From assembly GCA_965652545.1 (NCBI GenBank), contig CBFGWV010000067.1, positions 1 to 18,320 on the forward strand: a DNA stretch of 18,320 nt, written 5' to 3'. Under the pieces are notes generated by a model. That model did no database searches. It had not been told where the DNA came from and saw only the letters and a list, made by a program, of their open reading frames with translations. Origin of the DNA: CBFGWV01 sp965652545. Lineage in GTDB: Bacteria > Pseudomonadota > Gammaproteobacteria > Competibacterales > Competibacteraceae. The translations under genes were made by a program, and so were the position numbers. Of this stretch, positions 7,030 to 14,523 are shown piece after piece. How positions within the stretch are numbered: the stretch's first letter is position 1; each line of letters begins with the position of its first letter.

Positions 7030-8262
7030 ATGTCAGACACTGATGCCAGTGCTTTAGCCGCGCGCGCGCCAGCAGCCCGATCGGGAAATGCCGACGTTCT
7101 GAAACTTACGATCGCGCAGGCGCTGGGGGGAGCGAACTCGGCCATTGTGTACGCGACGGGCGCCATCGTCGGAAACATGCTTGCCCCCAGCCCGGCGCTG
7201 GCCACGCTGCCGATCACCGTCTTCGTCGTGGGGATGGCGGCCTGCACCCTGCCCGCCGGTGCCATCGCCCGGCGTCACGGGCGCCGGGCCGCATTCCTGG
7301 CGGGATCTGGATGCGGCGTGCTCGTCGGGTTGCTGGCGGCCTGGGCGGTGGTGACCGGCTCGTTCTGGCTGTTCTGTTCGGCGACGTTCTTCGGTGGTGC
7401 CTACGCCGCCGTCGTCCTCTCCCTGCGCTTTGCCGCCGCCGATTGCGTCTCGCCGGAGCGTCGCGCGCGCGCCTTGTCCGCGGTCATGGCCGGCGGGGTG
7501 GTCGCCGGTGTCATCGGCCCGCAACTGGTCACCTACACCATGGACCTGTGGCCACCCTACCTGTTCGCGGCGACGTACCTGGCGCAAGCCGCCGTCGCGG
7601 CCGCATGCGGGCTGATTCTGCTCGGTGTCCGCGTGCCGATGCCGACGGCGGCAGAGGTGGCCGGGGGTCGGGCGCTCGGCCTCATCGTCCGCCAACCCCG
7701 CTTTATCACCGCCGTGATCTGCGGGGTCGTCTCCTACATGCTGATGAACTTCATCATGACGGCGGCGCCTTTGGCGATGCGCCTGTGCGGCCTGTCGCAG
7801 GCATCGGCCAATCTCGGCCTGCAGTGGCACATCATCGCGATGTACGCGCCGAGCTTCTTCACCGGCCACCTGATCGCACGCTTTGGTGCCTCCCGTGTGG
7901 TCGCCACCGGTTTGATCCTGACCGCCGCGGCCGCCTCGACCGGGCTCATGGGCGTAGAGGTGACGCACTTCTGGCTGAGCCTGATCCTGCTGGGCGTCGG
8001 CTGGAACTTCGGCTTCGTGGGCGCTTCGGCCCTGGTGCTGGAATGCCACCGCCCCGAGGAACGCACGCGGGTGCAGTCCCTGAACGATTTCGCCGTATTC
8101 GGCACCATGGCGCTGGGCTCGTTCTTTTCCGGAAGCCTGTTGACGGCCTACGGATGGGACACGGTGCTCTGGGTGTCGTTTGCGCCGCTCGCCATCGCGT
8201 TGGTCGCGTTGATCCCGAGCGTCAGGACGCAGCCGGCCGCATCGCTCGAGAGGGCAAAGTAG
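7030..8262 (+). CDS. Major facilitator superfamily transporter
   Basis: This is a 410-residue inner-membrane protein with about twelve hydrophobic helices in two halves separated by a central loop (VRVPMPTAAEVAGGRALG, about residues 200-220). The loop between helices 2 and 3 carries a motif-A-like segment, AIARRHGRRAAF, the hallmark of MFS carriers. The substrate cannot be read from the sequence. The ATG at 7030 has GAGGA five bases upstream. The gene follows the SDR gene by 166 bases in which I see no other gene. It converges on mdcH with only 24 bases between the stops and is unlikely to belong to the malonate operon. Confidence 0.9.
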   Translation: MSDTDASALAARAPAARSGNADVLKLTIAQALGGANSAIVYATGAIVGNMLAPSPALATLPITVFVVGMAACTLPAGAIARRHGRRAAFLAGSGCGVLVGLLAAWAVVTGSFWLFCSATFFGGAYAAVVLSLRFAAADCVSPERRARALSAVMAGGVVAGVIGPQLVTYTMDLWPPYLFAATYLAQAAVAAACGLILLGVRVPMPTAAEVAGGRALGLIVRQPRFITAVICGVVSYMLMNFIMTAAPLAMRLCGLSQASANLGLQWHIIAMYAPSFFTGHLIARFGASRVVATGLILTAAAASTGLMGVEVTHFWLSLILLGVGWNFGFVGASALVLECHRPEERTRVQSLNDFAVFGTMALGSFFSGSLLTAYGWDTVLWVSFAPLAIALVALIPSVRTQPAASLERAK

Positions 8263-8286
8263 CCCCCCAGGCAAGGCATCGCCATC

Positions 8287-9207
8287 TCAGAGGTCGGTTG
8301 TCGCCCGCTCAACCCAGGCGACCACCCCGTCGAGGCTGCCAAAGTCGTCGACCGAACGCACGACGCAGTTCGGGTACAGGGTGCGGGCGATGCGGGTCAA
8401 GGCGCTGCCCGGCCCGAGCTCCAGCAGTACGGTGGCGCCGCGTTCCGTCGCCTGCGTCATGCACGCCTGCCACTGGATGGTCTGGGCGATCTGTGCAGCC
8501 AAAGTGAACGCTGCCTTGTCAGCCGCCATGACCGGCCGCCCGTCGATACCCGCAAGGACGGGGCACACCGGAGACCGCATCGGCGTAGCGGCCAACACCC
8601 GGCCGAAGGCCTCCGCGGCGTCCGTCAGCCAGCGTGTGTGGGCGGGTACCGACACCGCGAGGCGGACGGCACGGGCACCGAGGGACCGAACCTGCGCCTC
8701 GGCAGCGTCCAGGGCATTGCCGGGGCCACCGAGGACGACGTGATCCGGTCCGTTGACGATGGCGACGGCCACGCCAAGCGCCGTGCACAACGCCTCCACC
8801 TGCGTCCGGCTCAAGCCTTGTACGGCCACCAGTCCGCCGCCTGGCGGGCTTGCCGCATCCATACAATCGGCCCGCTGCTGTGCCAACCGCAGACAGGTCT
8901 CGATCGCGAAAGTGCCGGCGATGGCATGGGCTGCCAGCTCGCCGACGCTGTAGCCAAGCACCATGGACGGCCGCGGCAGCCTGGTCTCCAACGCCGCCCA
9001 GCGCCCCAGGATGGCGGCGCACACCAGCGGCTGGGCGATGCGGTTGCGGAAGATCGTCTCGGGTTGGGCTGCCAGTTCGATCGGCGGAACGCCCAGCACC
9101 CGAGCGGCGCCGTCGAGGACCGCCCCGGCCGGACCGTTGCCGGCGATCGGTGCAAACATGCCCGGATGCTGGCCGCCCTGACCGGGACAGAGCAGCGCAA
9201 AACTCAT
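8287..9207 (-). CDS. mdcH: Malonate decarboxylase epsilon subunit (malonyl-CoA:ACP malonyltransferase)
   Basis: This 306-residue member of the FabD acyltransferase fold loads malonyl from malonyl-CoA onto the MdcC prosthetic group, priming the decarboxylase. The start reads FALLCPGQGGQHPGM (3-17), the substrate-cleft signature of malonyltransferases. The nucleophile is Ser87 in GYSVGE and the partner is His190 in VPAHTRW. The usual malonyl-binding Arg of FabD is represented by Arg112 in AQQRAD. It is the last gene of the operon, 61 bases after mdcB. The ATG at 9207 was chosen because FALLCPGQG is the family N-terminus; the Shine-Dalgarno is weak and the frame stays open upstream to 9240. Position at the end of an mdc cluster separates it from housekeeping FabD. 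Confidence 0.93.
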   Translation of the reverse strand: MSFALLCPGQGGQHPGMFAPIAGNGPAGAVLDGAARVLGVPPIELAAQPETIFRNRIAQPLVCAAILGRWAALETRLPRPSMVLGYSVGELAAHAIAGTFAIETCLRLAQQRADCMDAASPPGGGLVAVQGLSRTQVEALCTALGVAVAIVNGPDHVVLGGPGNALDAAEAQVRSLGARAVRLAVSVPAHTRWLTDAAEAFGRVLAATPMRSPVCPVLAGIDGRPVMAADKAAFTLAAQIAQTIQWQACMTQATERGATVLLELGPGSALTRIARTLYPNCVVRSVDDFGSLDGVVAWVERATTDL

Positions 9208-9268
9208 GGTTGCAGAGCCGCGGCAGCCGGGGTGACGCAATCCGCAAGGGGCGCTTCATACCGGTCGT

Positions 9269-10144
9269 TCATCGCACGTCCAGCGCGTACAGGAATGCGC
9301 TGCACGCCAGCAGATCGGCGCTGCCACCTGGGCTCAGGCGCTGTGCGGCGAATGCCGCGGCCAGTTCGCTCAACCGCTGGCGCCACGACGGCAGGTACGC
9401 GCCGCCGTCGTCCAGGAAGCCGGCGGCGGCGGCGCGCGCGAACTCAAGGCCCGCGGGGCCGGCACGATGCAGCAGGTTGGTGTCGCTCAATTCAGCCACC
9501 AGCACCATCAGCGTGTGGCACAGGCTGGCCTCCCAGCTCAGCCCGGCGCTCTGGCAGTCTCTGAGTGCGGGCAAGGCGAGCAGACGCAGCGTGGGAAACC
9601 CCTCGGCGGCCTGCTCCCGCGCACCATCGGCCCCATAGCGACGCACCGCCTTTTGGCCGTTGGACGCCGGATCGAGTATCACCTGGCTCAGATCGCGCCC
9701 CCAGCGGCTCGCCACCTCCAGGCACACCGCCTCGCCCGTGGACGCACCACAGCCCGCACCGTGCAGCGCCCCGGCGGCCGAGGTCAGCAACCCCAGGCTG
9801 AAAATCGCACCACGATGGGTGTTCACGCCCCCGGTCGCCTTGAGCATGTCCGCCTCAGCCATGCGGCCCATTCGGTTGAGCGCCGCGAAGTCGGCCCCCT
9901 GCCGCCCGGCGTCGGCCATCGCCACGAAGTAGCCACGCAGGGCGAACAGGCTGCGCATGAAGGTGGTGGCATCCATGTCCGTGTGGCTACCGCTGTCGAA
10001 GGGCGTCACCAGCCCCGGCTTGGGGGCGCACACCAGTTCGGCATGCAGACTGGCCACGGCGAGCCGCCCCAAGCGATACGACCGCGGGTGGGGCTGCTGG
10101 ACCTGCGCGCCTGAGCGCTCAGCGGGCCGTGTCGAGATGCGCAT
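9269..10144 (-). CDS. mdcB: Triphosphoribosyl-dephospho-CoA synthase
   Basis: This 291-residue MdcB/CitG-family enzyme condenses ATP with dephospho-CoA to make 2'-(5''-triphosphoribosyl)-3'-dephospho-CoA, the precursor of the MdcC prosthetic group. Recognisable segments are PKPGLVTPFDSGSHTDMD (41-58), TGGVNTHRGAIFSLGLL (104-120) and SDTNLLHRAG in the C-terminal half. The start is uncertain: ATG codons lie at 10144 and 10153, and no good Shine-Dalgarno decides. With 10144 the gene overlaps the end of mdcG by 26 bases. The first 20 or so residues (MRISTRPAERSGAQ...) look unlike the compact N-terminus usual for the family. Its product is the substrate of MdcG, encoded just upstream. Confidence 0.92.
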   Translation of the reverse strand: MRISTRPAERSGAQVQQPHPRSYRLGRLAVASLHAELVCAPKPGLVTPFDSGSHTDMDATTFMRSLFALRGYFVAMADAGRQGADFAALNRMGRMAEADMLKATGGVNTHRGAIFSLGLLTSAAGALHGAGCGASTGEAVCLEVASRWGRDLSQVILDPASNGQKAVRRYGADGAREQAAEGFPTLRLLALPALRDCQSAGLSWEASLCHTLMVLVAELSDTNLLHRAGPAGLEFARAAAAGFLDDGGAYLPSWRQRLSELAAAFAAQRLSPGGSADLLACSAFLYALDVR

Positions 10145-10892
10145 GGTTGCCATAGCTACTCGGTTGTCGGTTGCCCACATCAAGCAACGCGATCACGTCG
10201 GCCCGCGCGTGCAACACCACCGTTGCTGGGGTTTTGACCACGACCTTCGCCGCGCCGCCGGCCAGCTCGCGCCAGCACACGCCGGCGCCGCCGGGCAGCA
10301 GTACCTCGCCGTCGGCCCGGCGACCGGTCGCGTGCTCCCAGCGCGCCAGTAGCTCAAAAAGCTCAGGCAGGTCGTCACTACCGGCTGGCTGCCAGGCCAA
10401 GTCGATATCCGAGCTCGGCGTCACATAGTCCACACCGGTGATCGCCTGCCAGGCGAACGAGCCATAGACCCGCGGCGCCCAGCCGCGGGCGGCGGCGTAC
10501 TCGGCGAGTAGCGCCAACGCATCACGCCAATCGGACGGTGCTGCGGGAACGACCTCATCGAGCCCCAAAGGCGCGCACCAGTCGGCCACCGTCCCTGGGT
10601 GTACGGTCAAGGCGATTCGCCGCTTGCCCTCGGCCGGCGGCAGGGGCACGCCCAGGCGCCAATGCCCGGGCGGCTCTGCGCCTTGGAGCCGCGCCAGCAC
10701 TGCCGGGAAACCGTCGCCGAACCAGCGCAGCAGCCGCGAACGGTCGGCAGGATCTACAGGGTACCAGGGCGCATCGCAACGCAACCGAACCAGGGCATGA
10801 CGGGGTAGGCGCAGATCGGATGCGGCGTGGTTTCGATTGAACTCGGCTGATGGGTATCGCTTACGCTCAACCCATCCTACGGGGCCTTGCAT
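10119..10892 (-). CDS. mdcG: Phosphoribosyl-dephospho-CoA transferase (holo-ACP synthase), with repeat-derived N-terminus
   Basis: This nucleotidyltransferase moves phosphoribosyl-dephospho-CoA from the MdcB product onto the serine of MdcC. The catalytic pattern is GSFAWQAITGVDYVTPSSDIDL (144-165) with metal ligands Asp162 and Asp164. The family start, usually something like RHDLLWL, appears only at residue 31 (RHALVRLRCDAPW). The preceding 30 residues, MQGPVGWVERKRYPSAEFN and beyond, are encoded by a dispersed hairpin repeat and its flank. No ATG or GTG occurs in frame between the ATG at 10892 and the conserved domain, and that ATG lacks a recognisable Shine-Dalgarno and lies 34 bases after mdcE. 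Translation may start there and read through the repeat, or at a weak codon. The length of 257 residues includes this extension. Confidence 0.88.
   Translation of the reverse strand: MQGPVGWVERKRYPSAEFNRNHAASDLRLPRHALVRLRCDAPWYPVDPADRSRLLRWFGDGFPAVLARLQGAEPPGHWRLGVPLPPAEGKRRIALTVHPGTVADWCAPLGLDEVVPAAPSDWRDALALLAEYAAARGWAPRVYGSFAWQAITGVDYVTPSSDIDLAWQPAGSDDLPELFELLARWEHATGRRADGEVLLPGGAGVCWRELAGGAAKVVVKTPATVVLHARADVIALLDVGNRQPSSYGNHAHLDTAR
10848..10881. repeat. Dispersed hairpin repeat of the GTAGGATGGGT...ACCCATC type
   Basis: Read on the minus strand this is GTAGGATGGGTTGAGCGTAA followed by GCGATACCCATCA. The ends GATGGGT and ACCCATC are perfectly complementary over 7 bases, with an inner GC/GC pair. 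I recall very similar sequences as intergenic repeats in many proteobacterial genomes, often mis-translated as YRLRSTHPT or MGIA-x-x-NPS-like peptides. Here it is a single arm, lies between mdcE and the conserved part of mdcG, and is open in the mdcG frame. Its family membership is from memory. Confidence 0.7.
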
Positions 10893-10926
10893 GTGTCGAT
10901 CGGGAGGTCCCAAGACAGCCTTCGGT

Positions 10927-11631
10927 TCAGCATTCACCGCGGGCCACCCGGTCGGCGATGTCGGCAGCCAGCGTGCGGCCACCCCGTTCCCGGCCCAGCC
11001 GGCGGCGTTCGTCGCCGACCGCCGGTTCGGCCAGAGCCGCGACCAGTCGGTCGGCCAGGTCGGCTTCCCAGATCGCCTGCACCGCCCCCATGGCCGCATA
11101 GTTCTGCGCGCCGGGCGCGAACACCGGCGAGCTTTCGCTCAGCGCCTGCAAACGCTCCAGGGGCTGCTTGGTCACACGCGCCATGGCGCGCAGGTCCATC
11201 ACCCGCACTTGGGCATCGGCCAGGGCGTAGGCCCGGTCGGCCATCAGGCCGAAGGACAGGAAGCCGCCGCTGACGGCCTCGCCGTACACCAGGGCGATCA
11301 GGCGCGCACCGCGTCGGCGGGCCAGTTCCAGGCACTGAGCCAGATGCCCCAGGTAGCCGTTGATACCCAGCAACTCATCGCCTCGCGAGGGGCGTTGGCC
11401 GGCGGTGTCCACCAGCATGACGATGGGCCGCTCAGGCGCCGTGCCGGTGCTCTCGAGCACCGCGGCGGACAAGGCGAGCGCGTGTTCGACACCGATTTCG
11501 AGGTGGCCGGTGGTCCCGATCACGCTCACGACTGTATCGCCGGCTTGCGCCTGGCCGTGCAGCACCTGATTCTCCACCCGAACCGTGTGCCCGCGCGGGA
11601 AAAGCGTCTCCAGCAAAGCGTCCAGCTGCAT
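10927..11631 (-). CDS. mdcE: Malonate decarboxylase gamma subunit
   Basis: This 234-residue carboxyltransferase-fold subunit forms the malonyl-S-ACP decarboxylase with MdcD. Core segments are VDTAGQRPSRGDELLGING (74-92), the crotonase-like loop VYGEAVSGGFLSFGLMADRA (115-134) and the acyl-binding region AQVRVMDLRAM (140-150). It is somewhat shorter than the roughly 265-residue Klebsiella protein. The ATG shares one base with the TGA of mdcD (TGATG), so translation is coupled and near-equal subunit synthesis is expected. It is followed by the 34-base gap and repeat at the start of mdcG. Confidence 0.93.
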   Translation of the reverse strand: MQLDALLETLFPRGHTVRVENQVLHGQAQAGDTVVSVIGTTGHLEIGVEHALALSAAVLESTGTAPERPIVMLVDTAGQRPSRGDELLGINGYLGHLAQCLELARRRGARLIALVYGEAVSGGFLSFGLMADRAYALADAQVRVMDLRAMARVTKQPLERLQALSESSPVFAPGAQNYAAMGAVQAIWEADLADRLVAALAEPAVGDERRRLGRERGGRTLAADIADRVARGEC

Positions 11632-12533
11632 CAGTCGATCTCCTCTCGCACGACGGCCAGGAAGTCATCGGCGTCCAGAACCGGCAACCGCTCGGGTGCG
11701 ACGATGCCACGGGCGCGCCAGATGTCGAAACCGTCGCGGCAAGCGCCGAAGCGCGCCCGTCGCTGCTCCAAGGCCTGTTGGGCGGCAACCAGGGTATCGA
11801 GATCCAGCACCCGTGGCGTCGCATGCAGCATCGCCGCCACCGCGTTGCGAAACGCGCCGATGGCATCGGCCACCATCGCGTCGGCCTCGCCGAGCAGGTA
11901 GCGGTGCTTGCCGCCAGTGGTGCGCCAGACTAGCGCCCGGTCGCGCGAGTCGAACTCCTCCACCCCGCGCACGGTTTCGATCACCTCGGGGCCCGACAGC
12001 CCCAACCGCCCCTCCTCAGACATGACGATGCGATCGCAGCAGCGGGCCACGATACCCATGCCGCCAAAGCAGCCGTTGCTGCCGCCGATCAGTGCGATCA
12101 CCCTCACCCCGGCGGCGCGGGCGTCCAGCAGGGCGCGCATGATCTCCGAAATGGCGATCAACCCGGCATTGGCCTCGTGCAGGCGCACGCCGCCGGAGTC
12201 CAGCAACAGCAGGACCGCGGCCGGCTGCACCTCGGCCGCACGCCTCAGCAAGCCGGTGAGCTTGGCCCCATGGGCCTCACCGACGGCGCCGCCCATGAAC
12301 GCGCCTTCCTGGGCGGCCACCAATACGTGCTGGCCATCGAGACGCCCCTCGCCCACCGCGATGCCGTCGTCGAAGGCCGCCGGCAACCCAAGCAGCGCCA
12401 GATGCTGGCTTTGGGTGCGGTGTCGCGGGCCGAGGTATTCGCGAAAGCTGTCCGCATCCAACAGGCCCAGCAGCCGCTCGCGGGCACCGGCCTCGTAGTA
12501 GCTGGGTTCGCGGGCCCCCATTCGATCACTCAT
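11631..12533 (-). CDS. mdcD: Malonate decarboxylase beta subunit
   Basis: This 300-residue carboxyltransferase-fold subunit catalyses, with MdcE, decarboxylation of malonyl-S-ACP to acetyl-S-ACP and CO2. It carries AAQEGAFMGGAVGEAHGAKL (73-92), LLDSGGVRLHEANAG (110-124), the oxyanion-type GSNGCFGGMGIVA (151-163) and EEGRLGLSGPEVIET (173-187), all typical of MdcD and acetyl-CoA carboxylase beta. The ATG at 12533 overlaps the TGA of mdcC as ATGA. The frame is open far upstream (to 13172) inside mdcC and mdcA, but the family N-terminus, overlap geometry and protein length fix this start. Confidence 0.94.
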   Translation of the reverse strand: MSDRMGAREPSYYEAGARERLLGLLDADSFREYLGPRHRTQSQHLALLGLPAAFDDGIAVGEGRLDGQHVLVAAQEGAFMGGAVGEAHGAKLTGLLRRAAEVQPAAVLLLLDSGGVRLHEANAGLIAISEIMRALLDARAAGVRVIALIGGSNGCFGGMGIVARCCDRIVMSEEGRLGLSGPEVIETVRGVEEFDSRDRALVWRTTGGKHRYLLGEADAMVADAIGAFRNAVAAMLHATPRVLDLDTLVAAQQALEQRRARFGACRDGFDIWRARGIVAPERLPVLDADDFLAVVREEID

Positions 12534-12859
12534 GAAGACACCCCGCCGAAAGCCTCGGCGGCCTGGTCCAGGCGCAGGCTGACCAAGGCCGGCGTTGCGC
12601 CGGCATCGTTGATGGAGATGCGCACGTCGGTCAGAGGATGACGCTCGCTGAAGTCGCGCAACACCGCCTCCCAGATAACGCCGAAGCCCTGGGCAGCCGT
12701 GACGATCTCGATGCGCATGCGCCCGTCCAACGCGGCCGGCTCGATCATCACCTCGAGGTTGCCGGAGGCCACTACGCCGACCAGGACATGATCCGGCGAC
12801 TCGCTGCCTTGCGCGCGCTGGCCGGCCGGGTGAGCGAATTCGTAATGCAGTTGCTCCAC
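12530..12859 (-). CDS. mdcC: Malonate decarboxylase delta subunit (acyl carrier protein)
   Basis: This 109-residue protein is the dedicated acyl carrier of malonate decarboxylase. It carries 2'-(5''-phosphoribosyl)-3'-dephospho-CoA on a serine, by family comparison Ser32 in GVVASGNLEVMIE, matching the VxSGDxEVL context around the modified Ser of the Klebsiella protein. The C-terminal INDAGATPALVSLRLDQA is also typical. The start codon is GTG at 12859, preceded by a near-perfect AAGGAGG in the 17-base gap after mdcA. That strong site on a non-ATG start may set the high carrier level the complex needs. The gene ends in an ATGA overlap with mdcD. Confidence 0.93.
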   Translation of the reverse strand: MEQLHYEFAHPAGQRAQGSESPDHVLVGVVASGNLEVMIEPAALDGRMRIEIVTAAQGFGVIWEAVLRDFSERHPLTDVRISINDAGATPALVSLRLDQAAEAFGGVSS

Positions 12860-12876
12860 GTGAGCCCCTCCTTCCC

Positions 12877-14523
12877 TTACCAGTTGCGGAACCGCTTGGG
12901 CGGGTCGTACAAGCCGCCCGACCAGCGCACCAGTTCTTTGATCGAGCGCGCCGCCAGCAGCTCGCGCGAGGCCTGGCGCTTGTGAATACCCAAGTCTTCT
13001 GGGCGGCGGATGACGCCACGATCACGCAGGTTCTCGACCGCGCGGCGATCGCGTCCCAGACCCACGGCGGTGTACCCGGCCACCCCGCGGATGGCTTGCT
13101 CGCGCTCCTCGGGCGTGCGGCACAGCAGCAGGTTGGCGATGCCTTCTTCGGTGACGATGTGGCTGACGTCATCGCCGTAGATCATCACTGGCGGCAGCGG
13201 CATGGCGGCCCGCTCGGCGAGTGCCCAGGCGTCCAGGCGCTCGACGAACGCCGGGGCCATATGCTCGCGGAACGTCTCGACCATCTGCACCACCAGTTTG
13301 CGCCCACGCGGCATCCTGCCGGGCCGGGCGGCCTCCTCGCCGGCCTTGAGCCAGGCGGGGCTGGAATGGCGCCGCCCACGGGCGTCAGCGCCCATGTTCG
13401 AGGCGCCGCCGAAGCCGGTGATGCGGTCCTGCGTGGCGGTGGAGCTGTTGCCGGCCAAGTCGATCTGCAGCGTCGAGCCGATGAACAGGTCGCAGGCGTA
13501 GTGCCCGGCCGCCTGGCAGAACGCGCGGTTGGAACGCATGGATCCATCCGGTCCGGTGAAGAACACATCCGAGCGGGCTCGGATGTAGTTCTCCATGCCC
13601 AGCTCCGAGCCAAAGGCGTGGATCGACTCCACGAACCCCGACTCGATCGCCGGGATCATCGTCGGGTGCGGGTTGAGCGCCCAGTGGCGGCAGATCTTAC
13701 CCTTTAGCCCCAACGCGTCTGCGAAGGTCGGCAACAACAGCTCGATGGCGGCGGTATCGAAGCCGATGCCGTGGTTGAGCCGGTTGATGCTGTACTCGGC
13801 GTAGATACCCTTGATGACCATCATCGCCATCAACACCTGGATTTCCGAGATCTGCGCCGGGTCGCGGGTGAACAGCGGCTCGATGAAATGCGGCCGCGGG
13901 CTGGGCACGACGAAACTGACCCAATCCGCCGGGATATCCACGCGAGGCAGTACGTCCACCACCTCGTTGACCTGGGCGATGACGATGCCGTTGCGAAACG
14001 CCGTGGCCTCGACGATGGCCGGGGTGTCCTCGGTGTTCGGCCCGGTGTAGAGGTTGCCGTGGCGGTCGGCGGCCTGGGCGGCAACCAGCGCGACCCGCGG
14101 CGTGAGGTCGACGAAATAGCGGCCGAACAGCTCCAGATACGTGTGGATAGCGCCGATCTCGATCTGCTTGTCGCTGACCAGTTGCGCCAGCCGCCCGCCC
14201 TGCGGCCCGGAGAACGAGAAGTCCAGACGGCGGGCGATCCCGCGCTCGAACACATCGATGTGCTGCGGGAGGGCCAGGACCGATTGCACCATGTGCAGGT
14301 CATGCACCCGCTGCGGGTCCACAGCGCAGAGGCAGTCGGCCAGAAAATCCGCCTGTTTCTGGTTGTTACCCTCCAGGCACACTCGGTCACCCGGGCGGAT
14401 GACCGCCTCCAGCAAGGCGACGGCGGCATCGCTGGAGACGAGCTTGCCCCGCGCCAGGGGTGCTGCCTGCTCCAGGCGCCGCGCGCGGTCGTTGGCCAGG
14501 GTGTTCCAGTCCCGTTCGGTCAT
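12877..14523 (-). CDS. mdcA: Malonate decarboxylase alpha subunit (acetyl-S-ACP:malonate ACP transferase)
   Basis: This 548-residue CoA-transferase-like subunit exchanges the acetyl group on the MdcC cofactor for malonate, regenerating malonyl-S-ACP. The length equals the usual 545-555. Recognisable blocks are EGNNQKQADFLADCLC (51-66), DFSFSGPQGGRLAQLVSDKQ (101-120), GPNTEDTPAIVEATAFRNG (161-179), ITGFGGASNMGADARGRRHS and the end DPPKRFRNW. The ATG at 14523 overlaps the dctM stop as ATGA. The frame is open to 14904 inside dctM, but the upstream residues do not belong to the family. Direct coupling to the TRAP permease supports malonate as the transported substrate. Confidence 0.95.
   Translation of the reverse strand: MTERDWNTLANDRARRLEQAAPLARGKLVSSDAAVALLEAVIRPGDRVCLEGNNQKQADFLADCLCAVDPQRVHDLHMVQSVLALPQHIDVFERGIARRLDFSFSGPQGGRLAQLVSDKQIEIGAIHTYLELFGRYFVDLTPRVALVAAQAADRHGNLYTGPNTEDTPAIVEATAFRNGIVIAQVNEVVDVLPRVDIPADWVSFVVPSPRPHFIEPLFTRDPAQISEIQVLMAMMVIKGIYAEYSINRLNHGIGFDTAAIELLLPTFADALGLKGKICRHWALNPHPTMIPAIESGFVESIHAFGSELGMENYIRARSDVFFTGPDGSMRSNRAFCQAAGHYACDLFIGSTLQIDLAGNSSTATQDRITGFGGASNMGADARGRRHSSPAWLKAGEEAARPGRMPRGRKLVVQMVETFREHMAPAFVERLDAWALAERAAMPLPPVMIYGDDVSHIVTEEGIANLLLCRTPEEREQAIRGVAGYTAVGLGRDRRAVENLRDRGVIRRPEDLGIHKRQASRELLAARSIKELVRWSGGLYDPPKRFRNW

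Noticed and set aside
7054..8274. Long minus-strand open frame of 406 codons opposite the MFS gene
   Set aside because: Rich in Gly, Arg, Gln and His with no hydrophobic or domain pattern; the plus strand encodes a clean membrane transporter.
8263..8286. Intrinsic terminator between the convergent MFS gene and mdcH
   Set aside because: The 24-base gap has a C-run but no stem with a following T-run on either strand.
8287..9207. Housekeeping fabD instead of mdcH
   Set aside because: It closes a complete mdc operon, has no fab neighbours, and the cluster would otherwise lack its malonyltransferase.
12534..13172. Upstream extension of mdcD through mdcC into mdcA
   Set aside because: The extra residues are an out-of-frame reading of mdcC and mdcA; mdcD has its own ATGA start at 12533 and normal length from there.
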